64,000 nt of DNA from assembly GCA_963777755.1 (NCBI GenBank), contig CAVZSC010000027.1, forward strand, positions 372,001 through 436,000, written 5' to 3'. Positions 1 to 9,568 of this stretch are shown here, piece after piece. The notes beneath the pieces were generated by a model that was given only the letters and a program-made list of their open reading frames with translations, was not told the origin of the DNA and searched no databases. The position numbers and the translations under genes are program-made. How positions within the stretch are numbered: position 1 is the stretch's first letter; the number at the start of each line of letters is the position of its first letter. Source of the DNA: DATFWC01 sp963777755. Its GTDB lineage: Bacteria; Pseudomonadota; Alphaproteobacteria; Rhizobiales; Xanthobacteraceae.

Positions 1-459
1 CTCAACAACGTCGCCAAGGTGGACATCGTGCACGTGCCCTACAAGGGCGTCGGCCCGGCGCTCACCGACCTGCTCGGCGGCCGCATCGAGATCACCTTCT
101 CGGTGCCGACCATCATCGAGCAGGTGAAGGCCGGCCAGGTGCGCGCGCTCGCCGTCACGGGGACGAAGCGGCTGCCCGGCCTGCCCGACGTGCCGACCGT
201 CGCGGAAGCAGGCTATCCCGACCTTGCGTTCGCGTCCTGGAACGGCCTGCACGTGCCGGCCGGAACGCCGAAGCCGGTCATCGCCAAGATCAACGCGGCC
301 GTCGCCACGGCGCGCGAGGTGCCCGCCATCCGCCAGCGCATGACGGACCTGGGCTTCACGCCGGAAGGCGGAACGCCCGACGAGTTCGGCGAGTTCGTCA
401 AGCGCGATCACGCCCGCTGGAGCAAGGTGGTGAAGGACACCGGGGTGAAGCTCGATTAG
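1..459 (+). CDS. Bug/TctC-family tripartite tricarboxylate transporter substrate-binding protein (3' part)
   Basis: This is the C-terminal 152 residues of a periplasmic solute-binding protein; the start lies before the window, and the frame is open from base 1. The family motif VPYKGVGPALTDLLGG near the cut end, the segment IEITFSVPTIIEQVKAG, the LPDVPTVAEAG stretch and the closing 'GEFVKRDHARWSKVVKDTGVK' type ending are typical of Bug proteins. Family members bind carboxylates or aromatic acids and normally hand them to TctA/TctB membrane proteins. None of those is visible here. It is the first of eight Bug-type genes in the window. The ligand cannot be predicted. Confidence 0.93.
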   Translation, partial: LNNVAKVDIVHVPYKGVGPALTDLLGGRIEITFSVPTIIEQVKAGQVRALAVTGTKRLPGLPDVPTVAEAGYPDLAFASWNGLHVPAGTPKPVIAKINAAVATAREVPAIRQRMTDLGFTPEGGTPDEFGEFVKRDHARWSKVVKDTGVKLD

Positions 460-585
460 CAGGCGGGGGATTTCTCGCGCATCGATGGCGTGCGCAACGC
501 GCGCGCTCGGCTGCCTGGGCTGTCGCATTCATTAACCAGGAAAATACGCATTAATGCGTAATAGTCGCGTCTGGAAAAATTTTAA

Positions 586-813
586 CGAAATTCCGCAAGC
601 CTCTTTTCAGACGAGGCGGTCGACGCCAATACGTCGACCGGCGCCGACGACGCATTCTCGTTCATCGGAGCCGCGGCGTTCTCCGGTGTGGCCGGCCAAT
701 TACGGTTCGCGGACGGGCTGCTCTCCGCCGACCTGAACGGCGACCGGGCATCGGACTTCGAGATCCGGGTGACGGGTATCAGCACCCTTCAGGCGGGCGA
801 TTTCATCCTCTGA
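586..813 (+). pseudogene. C-terminal remnant of an RTX/serralysin-type secreted protein
   Basis: The frame is open from 586 to the stop at 811-813 but has no start codon and is preceded by in-frame stops at 559, 562 and 583. The last ~40 residues read FADGLLSADLNGDRASDFEI then RVTGISTLQAGDFIL, which matches the C-terminal signature of RTX/M10-type proteins (aromatic or hydrophobic strand, D.NGD..aDF.I.v.G, ending in DF-hydrophobic-L), the type I secretion signal region. No calcium-binding nonapeptide repeats remain. I infer the rest of the gene was deleted. The rest of the 460-870 spacer holds an AT-richer patch (about 525-600) and no other gene. A chance match is possible but the ending is specific. 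Confidence 0.6.
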
Positions 814-833
814 CCGCGCAGGCGCCGGCCGGT

Positions 834-854
834 AGCCCGGATGAAATCCGGGCT
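834..854. repeat. Short palindrome between convergent units
   Basis: AGCCCGGAT (834-842) and ATCCGGGCT (846-854) form a 9-bp stem with a 3-base loop. It lies between the RTX remnant and the 3' end of the dienelactone hydrolase gene, without a T-run. It resembles dispersed palindromes of Hyphomicrobiales and may also act as a transcript end. Confidence 0.55.
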
Positions 855-870
855 CCGATCATGACCGTCG

Positions 871-1746
871 TCACGCCGCGTTGGGCGGCGAGCCCAGCGT
901 CTCCTTGAAGAACGCCAGCGTCCGGCTCCAGGCGAGGTCGGCGGCAGCCTTGTTGTAGCGGGCGGCGCCAGTGTCGTTGTTGAAGGCGTGCTGGGTGCCC
1001 GGATAGGTGTGGATCGTGTATTTCTTGTTGTTCGCCTTGAGCGCCGCCTCGTAGGCCGCAATCCCGGCGTTCACCCCCTCGTCGTTCTCCGCGTAGTGCA
1101 GCAGAAGCGACGCCTTGATGTTGGGCACCTGCGCGGCCGGAATCTGGCGGCCATAGTAGGCGACGCCGGCATCGAGCTCGCCGCTCGACGCGGCGAGGCG
1201 ATTGATCATCAGTCCGCCGAAGCAGAAGCCGACCGCGCCGACCTTGCGGGTCGACTCGGCGTGCGCCTTCAGGACGCTCACCCCGGATACGAGCGCCGCC
1301 ACCGCATCGTCCTGGTTCATCTTGGGGTGCAGCTCGCGCGCCGCGTCCTCGCTCGCCGGCGTGCCGCCGACCAGGGAGAGGAGATCGACCGCATAGGCGA
1401 GGAAGCCCTCCAGCGCGAGCCGGCGCGCGACGTCCTCGAGGTGCGGATTGAGCCCGCGATTCTCGTGGATGACGAGGACTGTGGGGCGCTTTCCCTTGGC
1501 CTTGGGGCGCGCCAGGTAGCCGTTGATCTTCCCCTTGGGGGAGTCGTAGGCGAGCCGCTCGGTTGCGAGCCGCGCATCGTCGGCCGCAACGATCGCCGCC
1601 TGAGCGTAGTCGTTCTGCAGGAGCGGCAGCAGCGCCGCGCCGGCGGCCGCCGAGCCGGCCAGTTCGGCGAGCCGATCGAGGAAATCGCGGCGGCTCATGC
1701 CGCCATGGGTGAAACGGTCGTACAGGTTGATGATGCGTTGGTCCAT
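871..1746 (-). CDS. Dienelactone hydrolase family protein with Tat signal
   Basis: A 291-residue alpha/beta hydrolase of the dienelactone hydrolase family, which opens lactone or ester bonds in ring-cleavage catabolism of (chloro)aromatics. Residues 18-50 form a twin-arginine signal (SRRDFLDRL followed by an Ala-rich hydrophobic stretch ending AQA), so it is probably exported folded. Visible catalytic elements are E95 (HENRGL), the nucleophile C175 in GFCFGG, D222 (NDEGVN) and H253 (TQHAF), the usual Cys-Asp-His triad. The family's cytosolic members are about 235 residues; the extra length is the export leader. It is on the same strand as RidA, 179 bp downstream of it across a repeat. The substrate is unknown. 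Confidence 0.9.
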   Translation of the reverse strand: MDQRIINLYDRFTHGGMSRRDFLDRLAELAGSAAAGAALLPLLQNDYAQAAIVAADDARLATERLAYDSPKGKINGYLARPKAKGKRPTVLVIHENRGLNPHLEDVARRLALEGFLAYAVDLLSLVGGTPASEDAARELHPKMNQDDAVAALVSGVSVLKAHAESTRKVGAVGFCFGGLMINRLAASSGELDAGVAYYGRQIPAAQVPNIKASLLLHYAENDEGVNAGIAAYEAALKANNKKYTIHTYPGTQHAFNNDTGAARYNKAAADLAWSRTLAFFKETLGSPPNAA

Positions 1747-1807
1747 GTGACCCTCCCGTGGGACGATTGGAGATTAACACGCGATGGAACGGGTGTATTC
1801 CGTCCGC

Positions 1808-1920
1808 CTCGTCATCGCCGGGCGAGCCGCCATAAGCGGCGAGGGTTGTCCCGGCGATCTCGCTCAGGAGCGCAGTGCCCGGCGAATCGAGATGGCCGGC
1901 ACAAGGCCGGCCATGACGAG
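1808..1920. repeat. Composite palindromic intergenic repeat
   Basis: The stretch opens with CTCGTCATCGCCGGG and closes with CCGGCCATGACGAG, giving an imperfect outer inverted repeat. Inside is a strong hairpin, ATGGCCGGC (1892-1900) with GCCGGCCAT (1907-1915). It fills the gap between ridA-like and dienelactone hydrolase genes. From memory this is a dispersed repeat type in Bradyrhizobiaceae and relatives; copy number here cannot be checked. Confidence 0.7.
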
Positions 1921-1925
1921 ATGCC

Positions 1926-2387
1926 CTATTTGGCGGCTGACTTCGGCAGCGCCACGATCATGTCGAGCTCGACGCGCGCGCCGGGCGAGCTCAGCTGATT
2001 GATGCACACCATGGTGCTGGCCGGGCGCCAGTCGCCGAAATACTCGTTCATGGTCTTGTGCATGCCGTCGCCGTCGCGGATGTCGGTCAGGTACTTCGTG
2101 ACCTTGACTACGTCCTTCCAGGTGGCGCCGACGTCGTCGAGGATCAGCTTGATCGCCGCCATGGCGTTGCGGGTCTGCTGCTCGATCGAGTGCGGATGAA
2201 CGTGCTCCTCGTCGCGATGCGGATGGTCGTGATAGAGCGGCGAGGCGGTCGCGCCGGAAATGAACATCAGGTCGCAGGCGCCGACGATCCGTACTGCCGG
2301 CGCATAGGGCATGCGGTGCGCCTCTTCCGGCTTGGGATGCACGGTTTCGAGGCTGTAGGTGGCGCGCGGATCGGCCGGCTTGTTCAT
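1926..2387 (-). CDS. RidA (YjgF/YER057c/UK114) family protein
   Basis: This 153-residue protein belongs to the RidA superfamily, whose archetype hydrolyses reactive enamine/imine intermediates; many paralogues sit in catabolic clusters with other roles. Family features include the 'LMFISGATA' beta strand, the QQTRNAMAAIKLILDDVGAT helix (residues ~80-100), 'VVKVTKYLTDI', and the C-terminal 'GARVELDMIVALP', in which the arginine preceding E.D.IA. is the usual carboxylate-binding Arg. A His-rich insert (HDHPHRDEEHVHPHS, about residues 52-66) is unusual and could bind metal. It is divergent from the HpaB-like gene (75 bp apart), suggesting shared regulation. Confidence 0.88.
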   Translation of the reverse strand: MNKPADPRATYSLETVHPKPEEAHRMPYAPAVRIVGACDLMFISGATASPLYHDHPHRDEEHVHPHSIEQQTRNAMAAIKLILDDVGATWKDVVKVTKYLTDIRDGDGMHKTMNEYFGDWRPASTMVCINQLSSPGARVELDMIVALPKSAAK

Positions 2388-2462
2388 GACAGGTCTCCAG
2401 GGCGTGACGGGCGGACAAGTCTAATATACCTGTCCGGCGCTTCCTACCTCGCGGAGATTGTC

Positions 2463-3935
2463 ATGCTGGTCGGCGGAAAAGAAAAGCTCGAGCGCATGCG
2501 CGACGGGCGCGTCGTGTATATCGGCTCGGAACGGGTCGCCGACGTCACCCGCCATCCGGCGTTCCGCCACGGCGCGCAGACGATCGCCGACCTGTTCGAA
2601 TTCAAGGCCGATCCGGCCAATCGCGAGCTTCTCACGTTCGAGGAGGACGGCGAGCGCTTCGGCCTATACTGGCTCAAGTGCCGCAACCGGGACGATCTCG
2701 CCCGCCGCATGCGGGCGCTCAAGGCGCTGGCCGACCGCAGCTACGGGCTGATGGGACGCTCTCCCGACCACGTCGCCGGCACGGTGACCGGGCTCGCCAT
2801 GAATCCGTCCGTGCTGGAGAACCTGCACGCCGGCCGCGGCACCAACCTGACGCGCTTCTACGGGCACGCGCGGCGCGAGGACCTCTATCTCTCTTACGCG
2901 GTGACACCGCCTGCCGGCATCCGCAGCCGCGAGCTGTTTCCCGGCCAGCAGCGCGAGGAGCCGAGCCTCAAGGTGGTGGCCGAGGACAATGCCGGCGTAA
3001 CCATCTCGGGCATGAAGATGCTGGCGACCGGCGCGGTGTTCGCCGACGAGATCTGGGTTGGCAACCTCACGGCGATCGATGCCGAGCGCGCGAAGGAGAG
3101 CATCACCTGCTCGGTGCCGGTGAACGCGCCCGGCGTGTCGCTGTGGGCGCGGGCGCCCTACGAGCGCAACGTGCGGCACGAGGCGGACTATCCACTGAGC
3201 TTCCGCTACGACGAGACCGACAGCGTGTTCGTGTGCCACGACGTGAAGGTGCCGTGGGAGCGGGTGTTCCTGCACGACGACGGCTTCATGTCGCGTCAGA
3301 TCTATATCGACACGCCGGCCAACTGCTACGCCAACCACCAGTCCAACGTGCGGTTCTGGGCCAAGATGGGCCTGATCGTGGGGCTCGCGAGCCGCATGGT
3401 CGAGGCGAACGGATTGGAGAAGATTCCCGCCGTGCGGGAGACCCTCGGGCGGCTCGCTGCGCTCGAGGCGACCATCGGCGGCCTCGTCAACGGCCAGATC
3501 CAGGCGTTCGAAGAATGGCCCACGGGCTACGCCTGCCCCAACCGGCGGATCATGTATGCGACGCTCAACTGGTGCCAGGAGCACCACACCGAGATCATCG
3601 ACGTCGTGCGCACGCTCGCCGGCGGGCTGCCGCTGCAGATGCCGGCCAGCATCGACCTCCTGGACGATCCGAGCCTGCGCGATACGTTCGAGCGCTGGTG
3701 GACGACGCCGTCGATCGAGGCGGTGCGGCGTCTCAAGCTGTACAAGCTCGTGTGGGACCTGATCGGCTCGGAATTCGCCGGCCGCCACATGCTGTACGAG
3801 AAATTCTACGCCGGCCATTCGGTGATCGTGCGCAACCAGAGCGACCGCGAAGCCCCGTGGGGCCGCTTCCACACGATCGTCGACGACCTGATCGAGCGGA
3901 TCGAGACGCCAGCCGGCCGGGGTGACCGTCGATAG
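2463..3935 (+). CDS. 4-hydroxyphenylacetate 3-monooxygenase (HpaB) family oxygenase
   Basis: A 490-residue two-component flavin monooxygenase oxygenase subunit of the HpaB/HpaH/pyoverdine-chromophore family, using FADH2 from a separate reductase to hydroxylate a phenol. The start is taken at ATG 2463 (MLVGGKEKLERMRDGRVVY), which matches the usual N-terminus; the frame stays open further upstream but lacks family character there. Typical segments are 'DRSYGLMGRSPDHVA' near residue 95, 'AGVTISGMKMLATGAVFADE' near 180, 'PWERVFLHDD' near 265 and the C-terminal 'YEKFYAG'. The length fits the family (about 480-520). No HpaC-type reductase is visible nearby. Its 3' end abuts the convergent LysR gene by 4 bp. 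The substrate is not assignable. Confidence 0.92.
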   Translation: MLVGGKEKLERMRDGRVVYIGSERVADVTRHPAFRHGAQTIADLFEFKADPANRELLTFEEDGERFGLYWLKCRNRDDLARRMRALKALADRSYGLMGRSPDHVAGTVTGLAMNPSVLENLHAGRGTNLTRFYGHARREDLYLSYAVTPPAGIRSRELFPGQQREEPSLKVVAEDNAGVTISGMKMLATGAVFADEIWVGNLTAIDAERAKESITCSVPVNAPGVSLWARAPYERNVRHEADYPLSFRYDETDSVFVCHDVKVPWERVFLHDDGFMSRQIYIDTPANCYANHQSNVRFWAKMGLIVGLASRMVEANGLEKIPAVRETLGRLAALEATIGGLVNGQIQAFEEWPTGYACPNRRIMYATLNWCQEHHTEIIDVVRTLAGGLPLQMPASIDLLDDPSLRDTFERWWTTPSIEAVRRLKLYKLVWDLIGSEFAGRHMLYEKFYAGHSVIVRNQSDREAPWGRFHTIVDDLIERIETPAGRGDRR

Positions 3936-3939
3936 CCAT

Positions 3940-4872
3940 TCATTCTCCCTCGCCACCGGGCGCCGGTTTTCTCTGCTCGCGCCGCCCCAGCATCGCCGGG
4001 CGAAACCGTTCGATCTCGGCCCCGACGAAATCGAGGAATGCGCGCACCCGCGGCACCCGGCGCAGGTCGGGGTGAACCAGAAGGTAGAGCGGCGCGTCGA
4101 GCTCGCGGACGGGATCGACCACGCGCACCAGCTCGGCCTGCTCGTCGCCCAGGTGGACCGGCAGCACGGCCAGGCCGATGCCGGATTTGGCCATCCAGAC
4201 GAGCCCGCTGACCGTGTTGCTGCGCGCCGCAATGACCGCGTTGGGCGCCACGGCACTCAGCCAGCGCGCCGCGTGCAGCCCGGCGATCTGATCGTCAAAC
4301 GCGATCACCGCGTGACGATCAAGGTCGGCCACCCGCTCCGGCCGGCCATGCTGCTCGACGTAGGCGTGGCTGGCGTAGACCGCCCAGGTATTGTCGGCGA
4401 TCTTGCGGCCGACCAGCGTCTCGTCGGCCGGTTTGCCGGCGCGGACCGCGACGTCCGCCTCCCCCTTGGCGAGATCGAAATAGCGATCGGCTATGAGGAG
4501 GTCGACGCGCAGCCCGGGATAGCGCAGGCGAAACGCCTCGAGCAGCGGCGTGATCAAGAACGACGCAATCCCCTCCGCGCAGGTCACCCGGATGGTGCCG
4601 GTCAGCCGCGTATCCGTCGCGGCGAGGCGGCGCTCCAGTGCGGCAACCGCCGCTTCGACAGCCTCCGCCTGCGCCCTGATGTCTTCGCCCAGCGCGGTCA
4701 GGCGATAGCCGCCCGAGTGACGCTCGAACAGCTTGCGACCGGTCGCCTCCTCGAGCGCGGCCAGCCGGCGCTGCACGGTCGACTGGTTGACCCGCAGCAC
4801 CTTGCCGGCCGCGTTGGTGGAGCCGGTGCGGGCAACCGCGAGAAAGTGGCGCAAATCATTCCAGTCGAACAC
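3940..4872 (-). CDS. LysR-family transcriptional regulator
   Basis: A regulator of about 310 residues with an N-terminal winged helix-turn-helix ('FDWNDLRHFLAVARTGSTNAA', 'LRVNQSTVQRRLAALE', 'GRKLFERHSGGYRLT') and a C-terminal periplasmic-binding-like effector domain. The start is uncertain: GTG at 4872 gives the canonical MFDWNDLRHF N-terminus, while TTG at 4890 is also in frame and sits directly behind AGGGGGAGA. The gene is divergent from the cytochrome c gene (133 bp between starts), the usual arrangement for LysR control of a neighbour, and convergent with the HpaB-like gene. Targets are inferred from position only. Confidence 0.9.
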   Translation of the reverse strand: MFDWNDLRHFLAVARTGSTNAAGKVLRVNQSTVQRRLAALEEATGRKLFERHSGGYRLTALGEDIRAQAEAVEAAVAALERRLAATDTRLTGTIRVTCAEGIASFLITPLLEAFRLRYPGLRVDLLIADRYFDLAKGEADVAVRAGKPADETLVGRKIADNTWAVYASHAYVEQHGRPERVADLDRHAVIAFDDQIAGLHAARWLSAVAPNAVIAARSNTVSGLVWMAKSGIGLAVLPVHLGDEQAELVRVVDPVRELDAPLYLLVHPDLRRVPRVRAFLDFVGAEIERFRPAMLGRREQRKPAPGGEGE

Positions 4873-5005
4873 GGGGGCCTTTTTGTTCAATCTCCCCCTT
4901 ATGCACTTTTGCAGTATCGGCGCGCAATCTTTCGGCTCCCGCCGCCGCCGACGCACCTGTATTTGCCCCGCCCGGGTGGACACCGCAAACCCGACGCAGG
5001 AAACA

Positions 5006-5593
5006 ATGTCACTGTCCCGCAAGAGCCATCGAACCTACGCGGCGCATCCGACCCTGCCGATACCCAGCCGGTCCGTCCTGCTGGGGATCGTCACCATGAT
5101 CACCACCGCCCTGCTGATCCTGTTGGCGACGGCGCCCAGCGCCGCCGACCGCAAGCTGATCGAGCGCGGCAAGTACCTGGTGACGCTCGGCGGATGCCTC
5201 GACTGTCACACGCCCGGATATTTCTTCGGCAAGCCCGACATGAACCGCTTCCTCGGCGGCTCCGAGGTCGGCTTCGAAATCCCCGGCCTCGGTGTCTTCC
5301 ACGGACCGAACCTGACACCCGACCGGGAAACCGGCCTGGGCAACTGGAGCGAGAAGGACATCATCCGGGCCGTCCGCACGGGCGTGCGGCCGGACGGGCG
5401 GGAGCTTGCGCCGATCATGCCGTGGCGCGCGTTCGCCAGCCTGACGGACACGGACGCACAGGCGATCGCCATCTTCCTCAAGAGCATCCAGCCGGTCAGC
5501 AACAAGGTGCCCGGCCCGTTCGGGGCGAGCGAACAGCCGACCTCGTTCGTGATGAAGGTGGTGGCGCCGGAAGGTGCAGCCGCCGGCAAGTGA
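5006..5593 (+). CDS. Class I cytochrome c, exported
   Basis: A 195-residue protein with one haem c site: CLDCH (C64, C67, H68), with a later Met in 'APIMPWRAF' as the likely sixth ligand. Residues ~22-47 are a hydrophobic export signal ending ATAPSAAD, so the mature protein is periplasmic. The start ATG at 5006 follows GCAGGA at good spacing; Met at 5096 inside the signal is an alternative. Surrounding sequence ('RGKYLVTLGGCLDCHTP', 'LGNWSEKDIIRAVRTGVRPDG') resembles the diheme/monoheme cytochromes that partner dehydrogenases, but no dehydrogenase is adjacent. It diverges from the LysR gene. Confidence 0.9.
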   Translation: MSLSRKSHRTYAAHPTLPIPSRSVLLGIVTMITTALLILLATAPSAADRKLIERGKYLVTLGGCLDCHTPGYFFGKPDMNRFLGGSEVGFEIPGLGVFHGPNLTPDRETGLGNWSEKDIIRAVRTGVRPDGRELAPIMPWRAFASLTDTDAQAIAIFLKSIQPVSNKVPGPFGASEQPTSFVMKVVAPEGAAAGK

Positions 5594-5619
5594 AAGGGCG
5601 GCCTTGCGGCCGCCCTTTC
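5592..5619. terminator. Strong hairpin between convergent cytochrome c and groEL genes
   Basis: A 12-bp perfect stem (5592-5603 with 5608-5619) closes on a TTGC loop and begins inside the cytochrome stop codon. It has no long T-run on either side (only TGTTTG on the plus side), but its position between two convergent genes suggests a shared transcript end. Confidence 0.65.
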
Positions 5620-5645
5620 ATGTTTGACGCCTGGTTATTGGTTCT

Positions 5646-7291
<1,646 letters not shown>

Positions 7292-7319
7292 TTCGATTTG
7301 CTCCGTTTCGTTGCGTTCC

Positions 7320-7424
7320 CCTCATCCTGCGGAGCGCCCGCGGCGCGTCTCGACGGATGAGGCTGATGACTTCGGGGTCCTCGTCCTTCGGAGATGGCCG
7401 CTGCGCGGCCCATCAGGACGAGGA
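7320..7424. repeat. Two tandem palindromes in the groES-groEL spacer
   Basis: CCTCATCC (7320-7327) pairs with GGATGAGG (7355-7362), and TCCTCGTCCT (7378-7387) pairs with AGGACGAGGA (7415-7424). Each encloses a GC-rich inner hairpin (CGCCCGCGGCGCG; GGCCGCTGCGCGGCC). They are of the 'CCTCATCCTG...GGATGAGG' type that I recall as a dispersed repeat in Hyphomicrobiales. Inside the operon they would fold in the mRNA between the two coding regions. Confidence 0.8.
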
Positions 7425-7431
7425 TCAGGGT

Positions 7432-7728
7432 TCAGGCGATCACGCCCATGATGTCGGACTCCTTCATGATCAGGAGATCCTCGCCGTCGATCTTGACCTC
7501 GGTGCCGGACCACTTGCCGAACAGCACACGGTCGCCGGCCTTCACGTCGATCGGGGTCAGCTTGCCGGACTCGTCGCGGCCGCCCGGGCCGACGGCGACG
7601 ACCTCGCCCTCCTGCGGCTTTTCCTTGGCGGTATCGGGGATGATGATGCCGCCCTTGGTCTTTTCCTCGCCTTCGAGGCGGCGGACTACGACACGGTCGT
7701 GCAGGGGACGAAATTTGGTTTTTGCCAT
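7432..7728 (-). CDS. groES: Co-chaperonin GroES (HSP10)
   Basis: A 98-residue co-chaperonin that caps the GroEL ring. It starts MAKTKFRPLHDRVVVRR and includes the mobile-loop region 'EEKTKGGIIIPDTAKEKPQ' and the ending 'DLLIMKESDIMGVIA'. The frame extends upstream past this Met to 7797, but the family N-terminus fixes the start at 7728. It is the first gene of the groESL operon, with CIRCE 63 bp upstream. Confidence 0.98.
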   Translation of the reverse strand: MAKTKFRPLHDRVVVRRLEGEEKTKGGIIIPDTAKEKPQEGEVVAVGPGGRDESGKLTPIDVKAGDRVLFGKWSGTEVKIDGEDLLIMKESDIMGVIA

Positions 7729-7790
7729 GTGTTCCTCGTCGGCGCTGATGACGCGCGCTTCAGGATGGGACCGGGAGGTCGGAGGTGCTG

Positions 7791-7817
7791 TTAGCACTTG
7801 AAGAGAATGAGTGCCAA
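7791..7817 (-). promoter_or_regulatory. CIRCE operator of groESL (HrcA binding site)
   Basis: TTAGCACTT, nine bases, then GAGTGCCAA matches the CIRCE consensus TTAGCACTC-N9-GAGTGCTAA with two mismatches and exact spacing. It lies just upstream of groES, where HrcA represses groESL in alphaproteobacteria. hrcA itself is not in the window. Confidence 0.93.
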
Positions 7818-7928
7818 CGGCTGCCGGGGGAGATATTGGCTGGCGCCCGATGTGTCAAGCGCGGGGACCGGCGAAAGCGCCAAGGCCTGAGCTTTTGGGT
7901 AAACGGCGGGGCCCGGCGGCCCTTCCAT

Positions 7929-8948
7929 TCACCGGTCGAGCCGGCGCAGCGCCCGCTCGTAATAGGCCAGGTCGAGGTAGCGCTCGGGCGCCACCGCCTC
8001 GCCCTCCCGGCGCTGGATCTCCGCCCGCAGCGCCAGCAGGTTGCGAAAACCCTCCGCATCTAACCTGGCGTCTACATTGAAGCCGAACGACGGCTCGACC
8101 AGGAGCTGATAGGTGCGCTCGGCCGTGCGCGCGGGCAGCTTGAACTTCTCGCCCAGGATGGCGGCCGCCTCCGCCCGGTTCGCCGGATCGCGCACCCAGC
8201 GGAGCGCCGCCACATAGGCGGCAAGATAGCGCTCCAGCGTTTCGCCGTGCTGGCGCGCCCAGGCGCGCATCACGAAGGCGCCGCCGGCCTGGTAGGGACC
8301 GAGCAGGTCCACGGTCCGGCCCAGGCTGCGCAGCCCGAGCTCCTCGGCCTGCACCGTGAAGGGGAGATTGAGGATGGCAGCCGTGTTGTCCTTGCTCTCC
8401 ACCATCGCCTTGAACCGGTAGGTGCCGGCGCCGACCAGCTTGACGGTGTAGTCGGCGCCTTCTTTCAGCCCGTGCTGGAGGAGGATCTTCTTGGCCTGCA
8501 GCGCATAGGCGGTGTCCGGCGCATCGACGATGAGGGTGCGGCCGCGCAGGTCGGCGAACGACTTGATATCCGCCTGCACGAAGAACTCGTTCATCCCGCC
8601 GTCGCCGCCGGCGACCACGATCACGTCCTGCCGGGCCATCTCGATCATCGCCACCGCGTTGTCGAGCGCGGACTGCGCAACGTCGAACCGGCCGGCCGCC
8701 AGGCCCTCGCGCTGGCTCTTGGAGTTCTCGGTGAACTCGAGCGCGAGCCTGATGCCGTGCCGGGCGAAGACCCCCTTTTCGATCCCGACATGAAACGGCA
8801 GCGCCTTGGCATTGGGGAAGGTGTTGACGCGCACGAGCTGGAGCTCGTCCGCCGCGGCGGCTCTGATCACGAGAGATAGGCCGAACAACAACAGCGCGGG
8901 CGCGATAATCGCCGTCCATGCCCGAATCCAATTTCGCCGAGGCTCCAT
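7929..8948 (-). CDS. ABC-type (NMT1/SsuA-like) periplasmic substrate-binding protein
   Basis: A 339-residue exported binding protein with a signal-anchor-like N-terminus (residues ~9-33, ending AAAADE). The mature part has the NMT1/THI5-type pattern: 'PFHVGIEKGVFARHGIRLALEF' (residues ~52-73), 'GLAAGRFDVAQSALDNAVAM', 'RGRTLIVDAPDTAYALQAKKIL' and 'KAMVESKDNTAAILNLPF'. Such proteins serve ABC importers for nitrate, taurine, sulfonates or thiamine precursors. No permease or ATPase is near, so it is an orphan. It is divergent from the GlcG-like gene (about 100 bp between starts). Confidence 0.85.
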   Translation of the reverse strand: MEPRRNWIRAWTAIIAPALLLFGLSLVIRAAAADELQLVRVNTFPNAKALPFHVGIEKGVFARHGIRLALEFTENSKSQREGLAAGRFDVAQSALDNAVAMIEMARQDVIVVAGGDGGMNEFFVQADIKSFADLRGRTLIVDAPDTAYALQAKKILLQHGLKEGADYTVKLVGAGTYRFKAMVESKDNTAAILNLPFTVQAEELGLRSLGRTVDLLGPYQAGGAFVMRAWARQHGETLERYLAAYVAALRWVRDPANRAEAAAILGEKFKLPARTAERTYQLLVEPSFGFNVDARLDAEGFRNLLALRAEIQRREGEAVAPERYLDLAYYERALRRLDR

Positions 8949-9052
8949 GGCGTCTTCCCTCGCATAGCGATGCGGCCGGACCTCACTCTAGCATCAATCT
9001 TTCCCGGCCGGCGCATCCGCGATAGAGGGGAACGACGACAGGAAAATCAACG

Positions 9053-9568
9053 ATGGAGCATGGAATGCGTGCCTTGAGCCTCGACCAGGCGAACCGGATC
9101 ATCGCCGAGACGTTCGCGGCGGCCGAGCGGCACCGATGCCGGCCGATGAGCGCGATCATCCTCGACGCCGGCGGCCGGGTAAAGGCGTTCCAGAAGCAGG
9201 ATGGCGCTTCGATGCTGCGCTTCGAGATCTGCCACGGCAAGGCCTACGCGTCGCTCGCGCTCGGGCGGCCGTCGCGCCTGGTGCTGCAGAAGGCCAAGGA
9301 GAAGCCGCTGTTCATGCAGTCGGTCGGCGAACTGGCGGACGGGCCGATGTTCCTCGAAGGCGGCGGTCAGCTCATCCGCGACCCCTCCGGCGAGGTGATC
9401 GGCGCCATCGGGGTCACCGGCGACGTCAACGAGATGGACGACATCTGCGCCGCGGAGGGCATTCACGCGGTCGGCCTAAAGACCGACTGGGATTTCACCG
9501 ACCCGGACCAGGTGCGTCGACTGAGCATCCTCAAGGCGCCGCCGCTCGAAGACCCGCGACGGAAGTGA
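9053..9568 (+). CDS. GlcG/HbpS-like (Haem_degrading, DUF336) protein
   Basis: A 171-residue protein of the GlcG/HbpS-like family, reported as haem- or small-ligand-binding and often found with glycolate, diol or aromatic catabolism. Family marks are 'LDQANRIIAETFAAAERH', 'GRVKAFQKQDGASMLRFEI', 'GKAYASLALG' and 'EGGGQLIRDPSGEVIGAIGVTGD'. A clear paralogue lies at 26195-26665, also beside binding-protein genes. It has no signal peptide. Its last 93 bp overlap a candidate antisense gene (9476-9853). The function here is unknown. Confidence 0.85.
   Translation: MEHGMRALSLDQANRIIAETFAAAERHRCRPMSAIILDAGGRVKAFQKQDGASMLRFEICHGKAYASLALGRPSRLVLQKAKEKPLFMQSVGELADGPMFLEGGGQLIRDPSGEVIGAIGVTGDVNEMDDICAAEGIHAVGLKTDWDFTDPDQVRRLSILKAPPLEDPRRK

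Noticed and set aside
988..1998. A 336-codon plus-strand frame opposite the dienelactone hydrolase
   Set aside because: High-GC antisense shadow; the minus-strand gene has a complete catalytic triad and Tat signal.
2664..4256. A 530-codon minus-strand frame across the HpaB-like and LysR genes
   Set aside because: Antisense to a well-supported monooxygenase and out of frame with LysR; no recognisable motif.
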